DNA from: Amyloporia xantha
Lineage: Eukaryota; Basidiomycota; Agaricomycetes; Polyporales; Adustoporiaceae
Length of the DNA stretch: 64,000 bases
NCBI GenBank assembly: GCA_036971615.1
Contig: JAYKKR010000036.1
Coordinates: 124,001-188,000, forward strand
Direction of reading: 5' to 3'
In this document: piece after piece, positions 28,950-41,022 of the stretch
How positions within the stretch are numbered: position 1 is the first letter of the stretch
How the letters are laid out: every line of letters begins with the position of its first letter
Notes under the pieces: generated by a model
The model's input: only the letters and a program-made list of their open reading frames with translations
Database searches by the model: none
What the model was told of the DNA's origin: nothing
Program-made: the position numbers and the translations under genes

Positions 28950-29232
28950 CGTCGGTCAAATCGCAGTGGAGACGGTGCGTCAAAAAATATTCTGTGAGGT
29001 ATCCTAAAAGAAAAAGCAAAACGAACTCTACAGCCCGGTCATGGTTTGTTCTGGCAAACAACCCAGACGCGTCGCCTGCAGGGCGCGTTTGCAGTGATCA
29101 CGTGCTCGGGTCGTCGACCATCACGGTCCACGATTGAGGTCTGGCACAAGTTGAGCAGAAACCCTACCTCGACTCGGACGTGGACATCCCTGTCTTGACA
29201 TTGTACGGCGTCCACGTCGCCAATCTCTCAGG
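28950..29232. promoter_or_regulatory. bidirectional promoter region, SOS7-like / RSM23
   Basis: 283 bp between two divergent start codons. A CACGTG hexamer (29099-29104) lies roughly centrally, a candidate binding site for a bHLH factor (Cbf1/USF type). Confidence 0.45.
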
Positions 29233-31173
29233 ATGTCTGCTACGACCATCTTCCGGCGGAGCCGACTGCTTTTCGAGACGCTGGCAGGTACTTCTCGTGG
29301 CGTCCCGTCCGTCTCTAGAGTCGGTCAAACTCGAGGGTATGCTCAGAAGAAAAAACCTGTTGTAAAGCAAAATTGTGAGTAACATTCCTCGTTTCTTATT
29401 TTGAGCGCAGGAGCCCGGGATCTGAAATGAAATCCTATAGCACAGGGGTTCAAGGGAAACAAGGGCAAGGGCCCTGCAGAGAACAAATTCAAGAAAGAGA
29501 AGAAACCTGGGGTATTGCTTGCCAATGCGATTCTGCACACTCACACCTACTCATCTCTGCGTCTTTCCGTCATAGACATTCCTCTCTATGCCAGTCAACC
29601 AGCTCGCAGATCCTCTCTTCAAGTCTGACAATCGCGCAGTGCTCAAGCTGCCACCATACTCTCCCGTGCGTCCCGAGGACACTCATTGTCTTTTCCATGA
29701 GCTGCTTGTTTGCTAAGTCGGTTGCCGGTGTTGCAGGACTCCATGATCGACGCTGTTATAGGATCAGCAATGGAGTTCCCGATGTCGGAAAACGAAGCGA
29801 TTCGCGCATATGGTGTGCCAAAGAATCTCCTAGTCGAGGTGAGCTCGCTAAAATCTCCTTGACGTATTCCCTAACCACGGCCCTTAGTTCCGTGTGCTCT
29901 CAAAACCATGCTCTATCGTCCGGGACGTTACGATGACCGCTATCGATACGCTGGATGAAGCGGGTATGAAGTCGAGTAAAGATTTGAGATATGTATTGAG
30001 TGAGTTGCTTAGCTGCGTTGGAGACATATAACCTTATTATGGTTCAGCTGGACCCTCGGGTTGCGGCAAAAGTTTCCTCTTACTGCAATTAGTCGAATAT
30101 GCTACGAACCTTAATTGGATCGTGTTATATATTCCGAGAGGTATGGCTGCCGTTCCCCAGCTATTGATATCAAAGAATGTGCTGATGACCGGACACCAGC
30201 TATCAACTTGGTTAATTCATCCACCACCTACGTATACGATACGCGCACGCGAACGTATCTCCAGCCAGACTATTCATATCAACTCCTCCGACGATTTCTG
30301 AGTGTCAACTCGATGCCCCTGCAGGATATCACATCTCAGGAAGAAGTGATATTGGAGAATCAAACAATACCGGCGGGCACTTCCCTCACTGAGCTAGCGA
30401 AGGCCGGTCTGGAGAACAAGGAGTTTTCACCCATCGTCCTCTCTGCGTTGATGAACGAGCTGTCACACCAGTCAAAGTGGGTTTCTCCTCCTCCCACTTC
30501 GTCTGTGTCTTTTAACTCACGCTCGCTCCTTAGATATCCGGTCGTGTTTGCAGTAGACGACGTTCAATCGCTCTACTGTTACACCTCGTATCGTGATCCG
30601 CATTTCCGAACTATCATGCCTCAACATCTCTCAATTCCCCGCATGATTCTGGAATTTGCTAGTGGCAAGAGGTCTTTCGTACGTTTTGGACCCATTATCT
30701 TTCCGTTGTGGCATGACACCCTTTTTCCAGCCTCGTGGTGCGTTCCTGGGAGCCGAGTCCACTACAAACACGGCTTTCCAGATGCCTCTAGAGCTACGTG
30801 AAGCGCTTGCTCTACCACCCATGCGTCCTGCCGGCCCCTATGTGACACGCTCGCCCGAGCTAGCGGAGTATGCGCAAGGCCTGCGTAATTTCCCTGTCCC
30901 CTCGCAGCTCAGTATCGATGAGGCAGCGTCGCTGTTCGAAGTCTGGATCAAGGACAATGCATTACACTCGGGCGAAGTGCGTGGAGAGGGTGGTGAGCTG
31001 CGTTCAGGTGGGTGTCAATTGGTATGTTCCAGCTCAACCGTGTGTGCTAATGCGTTCTCCAATACCACGCAGCCGCAAATGACGAGCTCTTTATGACGAA
31101 GTACTGCGAGGCGAGCGGGAATGCGAGAGCGTTCGTATGGAAAGGGCTCCTGTCCACGCTGTCGTCGTTATAA
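29233..31173 (+). CDS. RSM23: mitochondrial small-subunit ribosomal protein S29 (DAP3)
   Basis: GTP-binding protein of the mitochondrial 37S ribosomal subunit, homologue of human DAP3 and yeast Rsm23. Ten exons (29233-29374, 29441-29511, 29576-29665, 29737-29838, 29888-29999, 30048-30140, 30200-30476, 30534-30678, 30731-31007, 31073-31173) give 469 residues. The N-terminus (SATTIFRRSRLLFETLAG) is a typical mitochondrial presequence, followed by a basic stretch (KFKKEKKPG). Then come LADPLFKSDNRAVLKL, EFRVLSKPCSIVRDVT, the P-loop GPSGCGKS, a Walker B-like VVFAVDDVQSLY, and a C-terminal helix ending FVWKGLLSTLSSL. Convergence of all ten exon phases makes the model strong. Confidence 0.9.
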
Positions 31174-32436
31174 GTAGTTGGATCGTAGGACGACGAGTGC
31201 TGAATATACTTCTTCCATTCTGCTGTGTTTCTGTGTCCATCATTGTGAACGTCCGTCAGCGGTCAGCTTCGATCAAATTCGAGGTCTGTCAGGTAAGGTG
31301 GTGACGAAGCATGATTTGCTTGAGTGATTGAGTGTTCTTCTGTGATCCTGTGGAATAATTTTCGATCGTCACGGGCGATCATGCGAGGAAAATAAGCACT
31401 GCCGTGTGGGTCCGAAGTGGAGCAATGTGGTATTATTAGTTGCTGGTTACTCGTGCAGCCTCCGCAAACTATCAAGTCGATCTATGATCTATATAGTTAT
31501 GCATGAAGATGACTGCATATTATTGCTTGTGATCCGTGTGCATGTTACACTATCGATGGATTCAAAAACATCCGCAGGTCGAAGTATAAACTGTTTATAG
31601 AACTTGACGCGGATACCCTCACTCGGATGATCCCCTATGCACAGAAGCAGATATTTCGTTCACGGTCGGCGGCAGCACACGACACAGAAAGTGAACGGCT
31701 AAGTGAAGCAGCACAAGGACAGACCCTAGCAGGTAGGTTCCCAAATACTTCAGCTCGATTAATCTACATCATGGTAATAGAGGCCTACTCGAAAGGCCGT
31801 TCGTAGAAGACCATTCAAAAACGGCCGACCAATGATGGAAGGGCTGTACCATTGTCGGTTGTCTATTAAGATGGACGACAGTTGGCGATTGGACCCCGTA
31901 TACTGCGGTACAAACCGGGACCAACAGTCTTCGTAGTCTTGGTGTCTGCTGGACGGTTTGCCTACGCAATTTACCCTGCGGTCGTACCAGAGGTGCCAAT
32001 TATATTGGCATATATACCGGCAGGATGGGGCTTCACCAGATCTCACCGCTCCTACTGCGAGTCGGTGAACTTCGACAAAAGGATTGGGCGCTGCAAGACA
32101 ATGGATTCAGAGACTTTCCTTTCAGAGACACAAGTACGTGTATATGCTCTCACGGTCGCGGCCACAATCTCGCAACAGACACCGAACGAAGGGCCGGAGA
32201 TCCCGGTTAATTCTGATGCTTCTTTCCTCTGGTAAGGAAAAGAAATCAACTGGAAACAACACACGGGTCACGGCTGCAACTTGTCTGGAGATACAAAAGT
32301 GCAGGTGAAGTGCACTCCCACCTCTATCGCTCACCTTCCACCGTCGCCGAGACCTTCGGAATATTAGTTGGTAAGGCCCGGCGCTTGTACTCTGTATATA
32401 TCATTACTGATCCACATTTGCGAAGGCGTTGCAAAA
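31174..32436. other. intergenic region, no supported gene
   Basis: About 1.26 kb. Open frames on both strands at 31759-32308 overlap each other, lack domain motifs and could not be joined by splice sites. The last 100 bp are presumably the promoter of the following small gene. Confidence 0.4.
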
Positions 32437-32886
32437 ATGTCTGGCGATCTGGCTGTTTATATCGGTCAGTACGACCGAGGTAACGATTTGGCCGGTGATC
32501 CTCTTCCATACAGTTTCAAGATATGCATACGGGTATCCAAGAGGAGACGATCTGTTGGAACAGTATTTCAGCTCTCGCAAGGGGCCACGGCCGTCGCAAT
32601 AGAGGTCATAGAAAATTTTGCATATAGCTCTCCATCGAACTGGCGAGGATGCACACTAGTCGGGACCATCCCGGCAACACACCTGCCTATGATAGCGCTG
32701 ACATTAGCCTCCCTGGAGATCACTATAGGCGAACCGCGAACAACCTGTCAAACCTGGATGTGGCAAGCATTGAAACGCTTGCGAGAGCGTCAGTACGACA
32801 TCGTCAAGTTCGACTCGTGCGAATCACTTCAGAAGGCAATGCATGCAGCATACCTGGAATGGGGGAGTGGGGAGGATTCGGACTGA
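32437..32886 (+). CDS. DUF6914-like small protein, copy 1 (divergent)
   Basis: Single-exon 149-residue protein starting MSGDLAVYIGQYDRG. It aligns along its whole length with the proteins at 41318-41779 and 40087-40624: an opening YIGQY, KICIRV, SVGTVFQL, NWRGCTLVGTIPATHLP, then TCQTWMWQALKRL, ending GEDSD. The start is set by alignment with the copy at 41779. The family resembles the basidiomycete DUF6914 type, named from memory. In this copy the HW found in the others (P-HWEI) is replaced (P-YSFKI), while the Cys of the C-x2-W motif remains, so a catalytic pair, if the family has one, is broken here. It lies alone between RSM23 and kinesin. Confidence 0.65.
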   Translation: MSGDLAVYIGQYDRGNDLAGDPLPYSFKICIRVSKRRRSVGTVFQLSQGATAVAIEVIENFAYSSPSNWRGCTLVGTIPATHLPMIALTLASLEITIGEPRTTCQTWMWQALKRLRERQYDIVKFDSCESLQKAMHAAYLEWGSGEDSD

Positions 32887-34120
32887 CCTCATTACCCATA
32901 TGATGGTCTCAAAAGGGCGCTGGAAGGCTGGGGGGAGGGCGATAGTTATGCATAAAATGGCAGTTCTGTATTTGTATCAACTTGGCGATATCCTTGCATT
33001 TTCATCGTTTTTACCGTGATTTGACGTTACCAGTGTTATGTGATACACCTTGATACTAGTAGAATCGGTTCTGCCTATGACTGGGTCGTGTATGTAGTAC
33101 AAGAGGCTTCTGATAAATCGTATCAATATGTATTCACTTGTGTATTGGCAGAGCAGAGCGAAACCTTGAACCTATCAGAGCGTGGAAGAAAAGCTCACTT
33201 GCTGCGACGTGTCTCAACATTCTGGGAGCAGCTCAGCTCTGAGCTCGGACAGAGGAGTCTTCGCTCGTGTGGGGTTGTCGAGACGGCATCATACGTAGAC
33301 CGACTTCACGGAGACATGGTTGTAAATCACCTTCAACTTCCTTCTACCTCGTGAAAGAGCAGCTGTTGCCATGCCATGCAGGCTGCGGCTACTTTGCGGT
33401 GATAGATCATATACGTGCAAGTGAATAGCGGTGCTAATCGCTACTGAAGGCGGTCTGGGACGGTACGAATGACCGCCATCACGGTGGAAATAATTTTATT
33501 TCTATGGGTTGTAATGGTGAGCGGAGAAGGACGAAGGACGTGTTGCATGAGAGCCCATGCTAGGTCTGTTTACAAACTCGTTCGACTGGATATCAAGCCG
33601 TATAACCCGAGGAGAAGTGAATTCGTCGGGTGTTCATTGGGTGCCGATTCGTTGTTATAGATTTTGGCCCTGCAATGCCAGCAAATGCCAGGTAATTTTT
33701 ATCTGCAACTGGATGGTATGTCTACTTTTGACGGACGATGCCTTGATGTTCCGTAGATCTGGACCTATCTCCTATAGGCGGACTCTAAATTGTTCCCTTG
33801 TAGAGTGGGGAAAGACGGTGACAACGAGGGATCTTGTCGTAGACACAGACACTAACTACGCGTGCGCTAGTGGTTCCATCATCCACGATACGAAATTCTA
33901 TGTTCTCATACATCTCTGAATTTAGAGCACGCTCATTAAATGGTTCCTATCGTATAATCGCTCTGATACTCAGACAGAGGCATCTATAAGGACATGAGTA
34001 CTAAGTAGTTTATCAAGAGGTTCAATTGAGTGTAACACGTGATCCGGCACGATCACGTGCCACACGCGTCGCGGTTCAGTTTGAATTGTGGACAGTTCTG
34101 GTCGCTTACACTCGGCTATA
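32887..34120. other. intergenic region upstream of kinesin-14
   Basis: About 1.2 kb with no supported gene. Frames at 33040-33354 and 33469-33919 lack motifs and start codons in good context. The proximal end holds the CACGTG inverted repeat annotated separately. Confidence 0.4.
34036..34059. promoter_or_regulatory. CACGTG inverted repeat in kinesin promoter
   Basis: A perfect inverted repeat with 9-bp arms CACGTGATC / GATCACGTG and a 6-bp spacer, placed 62-85 bp before the kinesin start codon. Each arm contains the palindromic E-box CACGTG, the core site of bHLH factors such as Cbf1, Pho4 and USF. The paired arrangement suggests cooperative binding or a cruciform. Function is inferred. Confidence 0.5.
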
Positions 34121-36593
34121 ATGTCTCGCCTCCCACGACCGCATTCTTCTCCTGACCGTCAACTCAAAGAGCCCACGATGTTCTCGGCAACTCGTCAGCA
34201 GTCGCTGAAACGAAAGGTAGCAACACAGGACGAGAACGCCAATGTTGAACAACCTCGAAAACTAGCCGCCATTGCGGAGGCGGATACAAACCAACCATCC
34301 CGTCCAGGCAGGATACCACCTGCGCGACTGGGGAAAGGACCTCCTCCACTTACCAAACCTCGAGCACCTCCGTCAAATGCACCGACAACCAGGCGTATGG
34401 AGCGGTCCACGAGCGCACCACCGAAGACCACTGCCACTGTACGTCCCAGCACCAGCGCGCGCCCTGTAGCAGGCCGGCCAACGAGAGCAGCTCCAGGTGC
34501 TGTAGACGACAAACGTTTTCAGGCCTTACACGACAAAGTATCGTCCATCGAGACCGCTCGCGCTGCTGATGCTTCTCGTCTCGCTGCTGAAATGGAGGCG
34601 GAACGCTCAAAGGTGGCCGAGCTGCAGGCCAACCAGCTAGCGATGTCTCAGCAGCTTGCCGTGGCGCGTACGCAGGAGATGGCGCAGAGACGGGAGCTCG
34701 ACAGCGTGAGCGACGAGATTGACCAATTGCGGAGAAAACATGCGCGGGAGCTGGAGGATTTGGACGTCGACGTGCGGAGGAAAGATCGCGAAATACGCGC
34801 TCTCAGAGATGAGCTATCGACATGCCAGGACGACTTGCAGCGGGAACGTGAAACGGTGTCGGGCCTCAAGGCGACATTGTCCCACCAGTCCACTGCGCAA
34901 GTGGCGCTGTCCACGCAGTTGTCGGCCATGCAAGCGCAGCATGGGGCGACGCAAGCGCAGCTAGATGCGCAAATGCGAGCATACCTCGATGCGACGATCG
35001 AATTGGAATCCGCGCGGAAGAGAGTGGCCGAACTGGAGCAGGAGGCACGGGAGGGGGAGAGCCTGCGGCGGAAGTTGCACAACCAGGTGCAGGAGCTGAA
35101 GGGCAATATCCGAGTATTCTGTCGTGTGCGCCCGCTGCTGTCATCTGATATCGCTCATCCGCTCCCGTTGATGTCGGGGGCGGGGAGCAGTACGACGACT
35201 CCTGCGGGGAGTCCAGATCCGGAGGATGAAGATAGGCTGAGAGAAGAAAGCAAGGCTCGCATGGAGTTCCCTGACAAGATGGACCATAAGGAGATTGTAC
35301 TCAGCTCGTCCAGCGAGAGCGCGACGGGACAAGAGCGAAAAGACGAATGGATGTTTGCCTTTGACAGGGTAAGATTTCAGTTCCTCTCGTCATGACAAAG
35401 CCGGTGACATGTTGTGTAGGTATTTGAGCCACAATCCACTCAAGCAGAAGTGTTTGAAGAGATTTCTCAGTTAGCGCAGAGTTGCACTGATGGCTACAAC
35501 GTCTGCGTATTTGCATATGGCCAGACGGGCTCGGGCAAATCGTTCACTATGGAAGGTGGACAGGTGCGATTCTGCTCCAGTGTATGGTGAATGCGAACTC
35601 TGATCATTAGTGCAGACGGAAGCTACCACTGGAATGATTCCTCGCGCAGTGGAGCAAGTGTTCCGTGTCGCCGAACAACTAAAGAGTAAGGGATGGGAAT
35701 ACAAGATGGAGGGACAGTTCCTTGAAATCGTGAGTTTGAGTGGCCAGTGGTTTGATTTCGTGCTAAAAGACCTCACAGTACAACGAAACGATCAACGATC
35801 TGCTTGGCAAGGGCGAGTTCGACAAGAAGAAACACGAGATCAAGCACGACACCAAGACAGGACGGACCACCGTCACAGATGTGAACGTCGTACCGCTTGC
35901 CTCCGCAACCCAAGTGCGCACGTTACTGGCACTCGCGCAATCGCGACGTACAGTTGCTGCGACGTTGATGAACGAACGCTCGTCTCGCTCACACTCAGTC
36001 TTCACGCTCCGTATCCGCGGCGAAAACCCACTGACCGGCGAGGCATGTGATGGTAGCTTGAATCTTGTTGATCTCGCTGGTAGCGAGAGGCTTGAGAAGA
36101 GCGGCGCCGCAGGCGACAAGGAGCGGCTGAAGGAGACCCAGAACATCAACAGAAGTCTGAGCGCTTTGGGAGACGTGATCGCTGCCCTCGGAGAGAAGGG
36201 CGAGGGCAAAGGCGACAAGCACATTCCATACAGGAATTCCAAGGTACGTTTTCGATAGGTGTTGATTATTTGATGATTGACGACGACGGACGTAGCTCAC
36301 CTACCTCTTGCAAAATTCTCTGAGCGGCAATTCGAAAACCCTTGTGAGTGGATCTATCTACCGCAATGACATTCCTGTGTTAAATATCCCTGATCCCTAG
36401 ATGGTCCTAAACCTGTCGCCGCTGGCCAGCCATCTCAACGAGTCATTGTGCTCACTGCGGTTTGCCACCAAGGTGAATACTTTAAAGCTCCTAATATTAC
36501 GGGTGGCAAGCTGATGTATATGATCATGGACAGGTCAACAACACAACGATCGGGACGGCCAAAAAGCAGCTGCGTCCCGCAACTTCATCATGA
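34121..36593 (+). CDS. KAR3: kinesin-14 (C-terminal motor, Kar3/Ncd type)
   Basis: Minus-end-directed microtubule motor used in spindle assembly and karyogamy. Seven exons (34121-35368, 35420-35563, 35616-35729, 35779-36243, 36296-36343, 36401-36472, 36534-36593) give 716 residues. The N-terminal 130 residues are basic and Pro/Ser-rich (likely microtubule-binding tail). A coiled coil follows to about 325. The kinesin-14 neck [20 protein letters not shown] leads into the motor: P-loop [47 protein letters not shown] and [14 protein letters not shown]. The motor at the C-terminus with this neck is diagnostic. The ATG at 34121 is the first in good context; an upstream in-frame TTG is ignored. It converges on APN2 with 186 bp between stops. 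Confidence 0.94.
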
Positions 36594-36779
36594 TTTGTCC
36601 ATTCTCCCTTCATCGCGATTTCCTGGACAATGCAAAGTGTTTTATACATATTGTAGCTAGTTGTAAAAGTCATAAAGGTGCATCGTACAAGGCCTATTTC
36701 ACATATATTGATACAATAAATACGTGGGACTCGATGGTATAAGTATCAGGAGTCGTAATCAAGATCCGCCTCAACCGCT

Positions 36780-38930
36780 TCATCTGTTATCACTGGAGTT
36801 CTTGGATTGCCGCCCTTGAAGAACCTCTCTTTTGACGTCGCTGGCCCATTTGAAATAATTACAGCGATATTCGTGGTTAACCTCCTCACGTAGACGTTCG
36901 CTCTTTCCCTTGTCATAACCCGGACCTACAGGACTGTTAAGGATCCAAAAACGGCCAGTTCAGCGGTCAGAAATTAGCGAGATTGCACGTAACACACCGT
37001 GAACATATGTAGAACGTTTTGCCCTTGTTCGGCCCTTGCTTGTTGACAGTAAAGAGCTTTGCGGGTTCGCCGTGCACTGTGCACTTCGGTGGCTGCAACG
37101 GCGCAAAAAGATTCGACCATGCGCTCTTGCTCTGCTTTTGAGTCGAGGACGACGCGGCACTATGTGCAACAGCATCTGCTTGAGAGGAGAGTTCACATGC
37201 GAGGAGATAGTCGGCATCCAATGCTGCATTCGGGTCAACGACGGCCTGACGCTCGCCGGGAGATGAAGATGGGATGGCGCTGCCTTCCACACTGTGCTCA
37301 TCGTCGAGGATGATGACCTCCTGAGAAAGACTCTTCGATGGGGACGGCTTCGCGAAGAAGGATGAAATATTTGCTTGGCCTGGCTCTAGTTTCTTTTTCT
37401 TGCTGGCACCGGCGGATCCTTTATCAGATGGCTTCCGCTTGACGCTACTGGTAGTCGGCGTAGGACGCAGTCTCTTCGATTTCGAGTCTGGATTCGACGT
37501 ATTCTGCGAAGTGGAGGACTGAGTGTCTGCGCGGATAGCAGACATGGAAGGTGATGCTAGAGACCTCCTGGCAAGGCTCGCCGAAAAGGCTGCTTCGGCA
37601 TCTGAAGGAGACATACTCTGAGTGTCGACGTCGCTTCGAGTTGACGCATCTGATCGCTTCCCAAAGAAGGACGACAGCACGGTCTGCTTCCCTGAGAATT
37701 CTTCCCAATATTTGGCCGCAAGCCGCGGTGGCTCTTTTACGTCGTTCTGCCTCATAGCATCGCGAAGTGTGACGGTGGCCCCGGACTCCATGACCAACTC
37801 TTCGTGCAAGTCGATGTATATTGGACAGTGGTCTGAACCCTTAAGGGACGCCTGAATATCGCCGTGTTTGACCCAAGGAAGTAGACCTCGGGTCACGAGG
37901 ACGTAGTCAATACGGGCCCCATAATTGGTCTCGCGAGCCTGGAGTTTCGTGTTCCAACCTGCAGATACGTTAGCATGGGCAGTAGCAGCGGCTTCAGAAG
38001 ACCTACATGTGTAGAGGCCTTTCCGATCAGGCCAAAATGACCGAATGACGTCGACCATAGGACCATCTGGATATAACCACTTGCGGAACCAGTCTCGAGC
38101 CGGATGGTCCCAGAAGGTCGCCGCGTTGCTGGCAAGGTGGCCATCGCCATGGTCTAACGGTGTGGCAGATACATTGATATCGCCGATGACGATTACTTCA
38201 CGGTGTTCTTCCTCAATCAATTTTCGAACGCGTTCTTGGAGGAGATAATGAAAGTTCATCTTGAAGGGTAATCGCGCGTCAGAAGTCTCAGCCGGGCAAT
38301 ACACGTTGATGAGCACGAACAGCCCGAAGTCCAGTACAAGTGTACGCCCCTCGACATCAAGTGCCTCGAACCTACAATCGACTTCGTCATTGGTTTCTGG
38401 ATAGACGTCGATATGGTGCGCACGAGGATAGTCTGGGGAAACGCGTTCCTCGGAGGACAGTGGCGGTTTAGGTTGTAGTGTCCCTGTCAGACCTTCTTCC
38501 GCCTTCAGTGGGACCACTTTTCGTGAGTCAGTGTACACGGCCACTCCACTGTAACCTCCTTTATTGACTGGGAAAGAGAAGAACGCGTGGTAAGGCCCAG
38601 GGATAGCGATGTCGCGCGAGAGCATTGCGCGTGACGACTTCATTTCTGCAGCCAGACAATCAGCATCAACTAGCTGCGCAGCGAATTATAGCTTGCCTTG
38701 AAAGCATATTATCTCTGCTCCCAAGGCATCAAGAATACCCTCGCACGAATCATGCGAGTTCCAACTGCATGCAATGGTTCAATTAAAATAATTCGCAAGG
38801 TGTTCTCAGTCAGCTCACGGGTAATATTTTGGCAGAGTGCGTATGCCATTCTATGTCTGCATGTCAATAAGGACCTCGGGCACGAGCGTATCGTAAGCAC
38901 ACTCACAATGTTCCAGGACAGTATGCGCAT
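36780..38930 (-). CDS. APN2: AP endonuclease 2 (Apn2/APEX2) with GRF zinc finger
   Basis: Class II apurinic/apyrimidinic endonuclease and 3'-phosphodiesterase of base-excision repair, nuclear. Six exons (38907-38930, 38819-38850, 38697-38764, 38007-38645, 36998-37958, 36780-36933) give 625 residues. The catalytic exonuclease III fold shows MRILSWNINGIRT, IICFQEMKSS, NVYCPAET, VIGDINVS, RIDYVLVTRG and GSDHCPIYIDL. Two PCNA-interacting (PIP) boxes follow, QTVLSSFF and QANISSFF. The C-terminus is a GRF zinc finger (CTVHGEPAKLFTVNKQG, KTFYICSR, EYRCNYFKW). The third intron appears to use a GC-AG donor (AAG/GCAAGC), needed to keep FQE-MK in frame. It is divergent from BUD20 with 277 bp between starts. 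Confidence 0.94.
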
Positions 38931-39207
38931 GCCGTTCTGCACGGGAGAGAAATGTCGGTCCTAAATTATGAGATTATTTTCGAGCCATGCGTGAAATTGG
39001 AGTATCTTGCGCGACAGGTGCTACTTGGAGGCTGGTCGAGCCTCGTTCACTGAAGTAAGTTCGTCGATATTGACCTCAGGCTCGATTAGCCGCTGGCCTT
39101 CAAGTTCGCGCCGCGCGGTCACGCTCTTTGCGTTGATTACGTCAGCTTCATCCGTTGTCGAGGTTGCCGAAAAAAGTCCTCTACTGCAGAAATTCGTTCA
39201 ATCTACC
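38931..39207. promoter_or_regulatory. bidirectional promoter region, APN2 / BUD20
   Basis: 277 bp between divergent start codons, with a run of pyrimidines and several GATT/AATC motifs but no TATA box. Shared control of a repair gene and a ribosome-biogenesis gene is implied by position only. Confidence 0.4.
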
Positions 39208-39762
39208 ATGGGTCGTCTTCGTCGCTCTCGTACTCATCATGCAAACAGGGAGGTCCATCGTGGTGCACGGACAAGGGTGTGTCCAGCTGTTTTCTTTTCC
39301 TTTCGTTCCTATACTGACGTTTGGCCTAGGCTCGTACGAAGGACTTGGATCAGATTCAGCTTATAGATCTGGATCCCAAGGTCTGTTTGTTTGCCGGGAA
39401 ACCTCTCTCATTAGTACTTAACGTCAGATATAGAACCGTGCTGCACTTGAAGCACAGGCCCTCGACTTCGATAAACCCGGACTAGCTCAGCACTACTGTG
39501 TCGAATGTGCAAAGTGGGTGGTCCGGTGGCATGCTGTTCATGTAGAATTTCACGCTGAAAGTTATCGTACAGATATTATGAGACTGATGCTGCGCTACGC
39601 TCACATTGGAGGAGCAAAGTGCACAAGAGGCGCTGCAAAGCTCTCAAGGAGCCTGCCTATACGATAGAGGAGTCAGAACGTGCGGCAGGCCTTGGGAGAG
39701 AAGGCAAACGGACAATTTCCACAGTAACACCTACTCCCATGCAGGAGGATCTTGTATCATGA
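39208..39762 (+). CDS. BUD20: Bud20/ZNF593-type zinc-finger pre-60S factor
   Basis: Small C2H2 zinc-finger protein that escorts pre-60S ribosomal particles out of the nucleus. Four exons (39208-39276, 39330-39380, 39434-39513, 39573-39762) give 129 residues. It starts MGRLRRSRTHHANREVHRG, followed by ARTKDLDQI, DFDKPGLAQHYC and the finger CVECAKYYETDAALRSHWRS with KVHKRR, then AYTIEESERAAG. Every one of these blocks has a counterpart in yeast Bud20, and the length is normal. The C-terminus ends in PMQEDLVS. Confidence 0.9.
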
Positions 39763-40086
39763 GCATTTATACCTGCAGTGTATGATCGGTATGCATAACT
39801 TATTGACCATTGTTCTTGTACTGTTCGTCGTGGTGAAAGGCTTTGAATTTTCGCAGTCGCCCCAGAACTTGGCGCAGAACGCGGACACTCTTCAACAGTT
39901 CATGAATTCAATCCTACATGGTCGAATCTTTATTATGATCTCCAGCGACAACAGGAAAGCATCGTGCATAGATGGTCTCATTACGGAATTGTGTGACATA
40001 CAGATTATGTGGCTCGTATCGCCGTGACATGAAAAGCTGAGCAGAACCCCTAAAAACAAAAACAAAAACGAACATCATTAGGTTCG

Positions 40087-40624
40087 TCAGAGATCACACC
40101 GTTCCCAACATTCATTCGCCTCTTCTAATGCCGCATTAAGGGCATCCCATTGCGAGAAAACTGGATTGATGCTGAATCCCATGGCGCAAAGCTTCCTCAC
40201 CGCTGCAAATACCCACGACCTGCAACGCCAGTTGGGATCGCCGCGGACGATTTCCACATTGCTGCACAGGGAATCCATCTCTGCCAGTTGGTCCCTCCTG
40301 ATGGTGCCTATGAAGACATGGCCCCTCCAGTTCTGCGACGTGGTGTAATGATGATCCTTGCGCATATCGTACTTGTACTCGTGATACGAGCCTATGACAT
40401 GATAGATGTTGCCCCTCGGGTAGGCGTCGTGTTTATCCAACAGATCGACCACAATTTCCCAGTGAAAGGGGAGGGATTTTTCTCCGTTCATGCCGCGGAA
40501 ATATTGGGCTACTAGGATGGGTAGGTTCTCCGAGTCGTTGGTCTTGTCTGTGAATAGTACGAGGTGAGTGCCAAGCCCGTAGACATTTGTGGACGGTCGC
40601 ACCTGTCGCCTTAGAGAAAGACAT
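40087..40624 (-). CDS. DUF6914-like small protein, copy 2
   Basis: Two exons, 40603-40624 (MSFSKAT) and 40087-40547, joined by a 55-nt GT-AG intron, give 160 residues. The conserved blocks are LVAQYFRG, PFHWEIVVDL, GNIYHVIGS, NWRGHVFIGTI and DPNWRCRSWVFAAVRKL. The His of HWE and the Cys of WRC-x2-WV occur in the order His then Cys, as in circularly permuted papain-like (LRAT/PPPDE/NlpC-P60-like) folds. That link is my inference, not an established assignment. It shares the minus strand with copy 3, 0.7 kb upstream. Confidence 0.68.
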
Positions 40625-41022
40625 GATGATGATGATCTTGCAGACCATCCGCCCGTGTCTGCGTCCTTTTATCTCTCCGAAAGGTGGCCGCACCGTAGTC
40701 TGTGGACTGCAAGGTCTATGGCCGGGGTGATCGCCTCGTGTTCTTTGTTCCACCTCGCACCAGTCCTTGTTGCCATGTTCTTTCTTTTTTTGAGATTCTC
40801 CGACAACGAACTTCGCCCGATTAGTAAGTGCCACTCACGAATTTACCGGATACCGTTGCCATACCCTCAGCCACAGCATGCATTCCATTCCTTCCGGACA
40901 TCGTCGTTGCTGGCCGTGGTTCCATTGTCAATGTATCTTGTGCCATCTATCGTTTCTTGTTCAATGCCATATCATCTGCGACTTTTAATGTCAAATAGTC
41001 GGGAGTGCAGTCAGGACTTCGA

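Noticed and set aside
31759..32308. Overlapping frames on both strands upstream of DUF6914-like copy 1
   Set aside because: Mutually exclusive frames without the family motifs; no evidence for a fourth copy.
33040..33354. 104-codon plus-strand frame
   Set aside because: Starts with a non-ATG codon, has no motif and no splice partners.
34648..35106. 152-codon minus-strand frame over kinesin
   Set aside because: Antisense of the coiled-coil exon, Ser/Cys-rich, no independent support.
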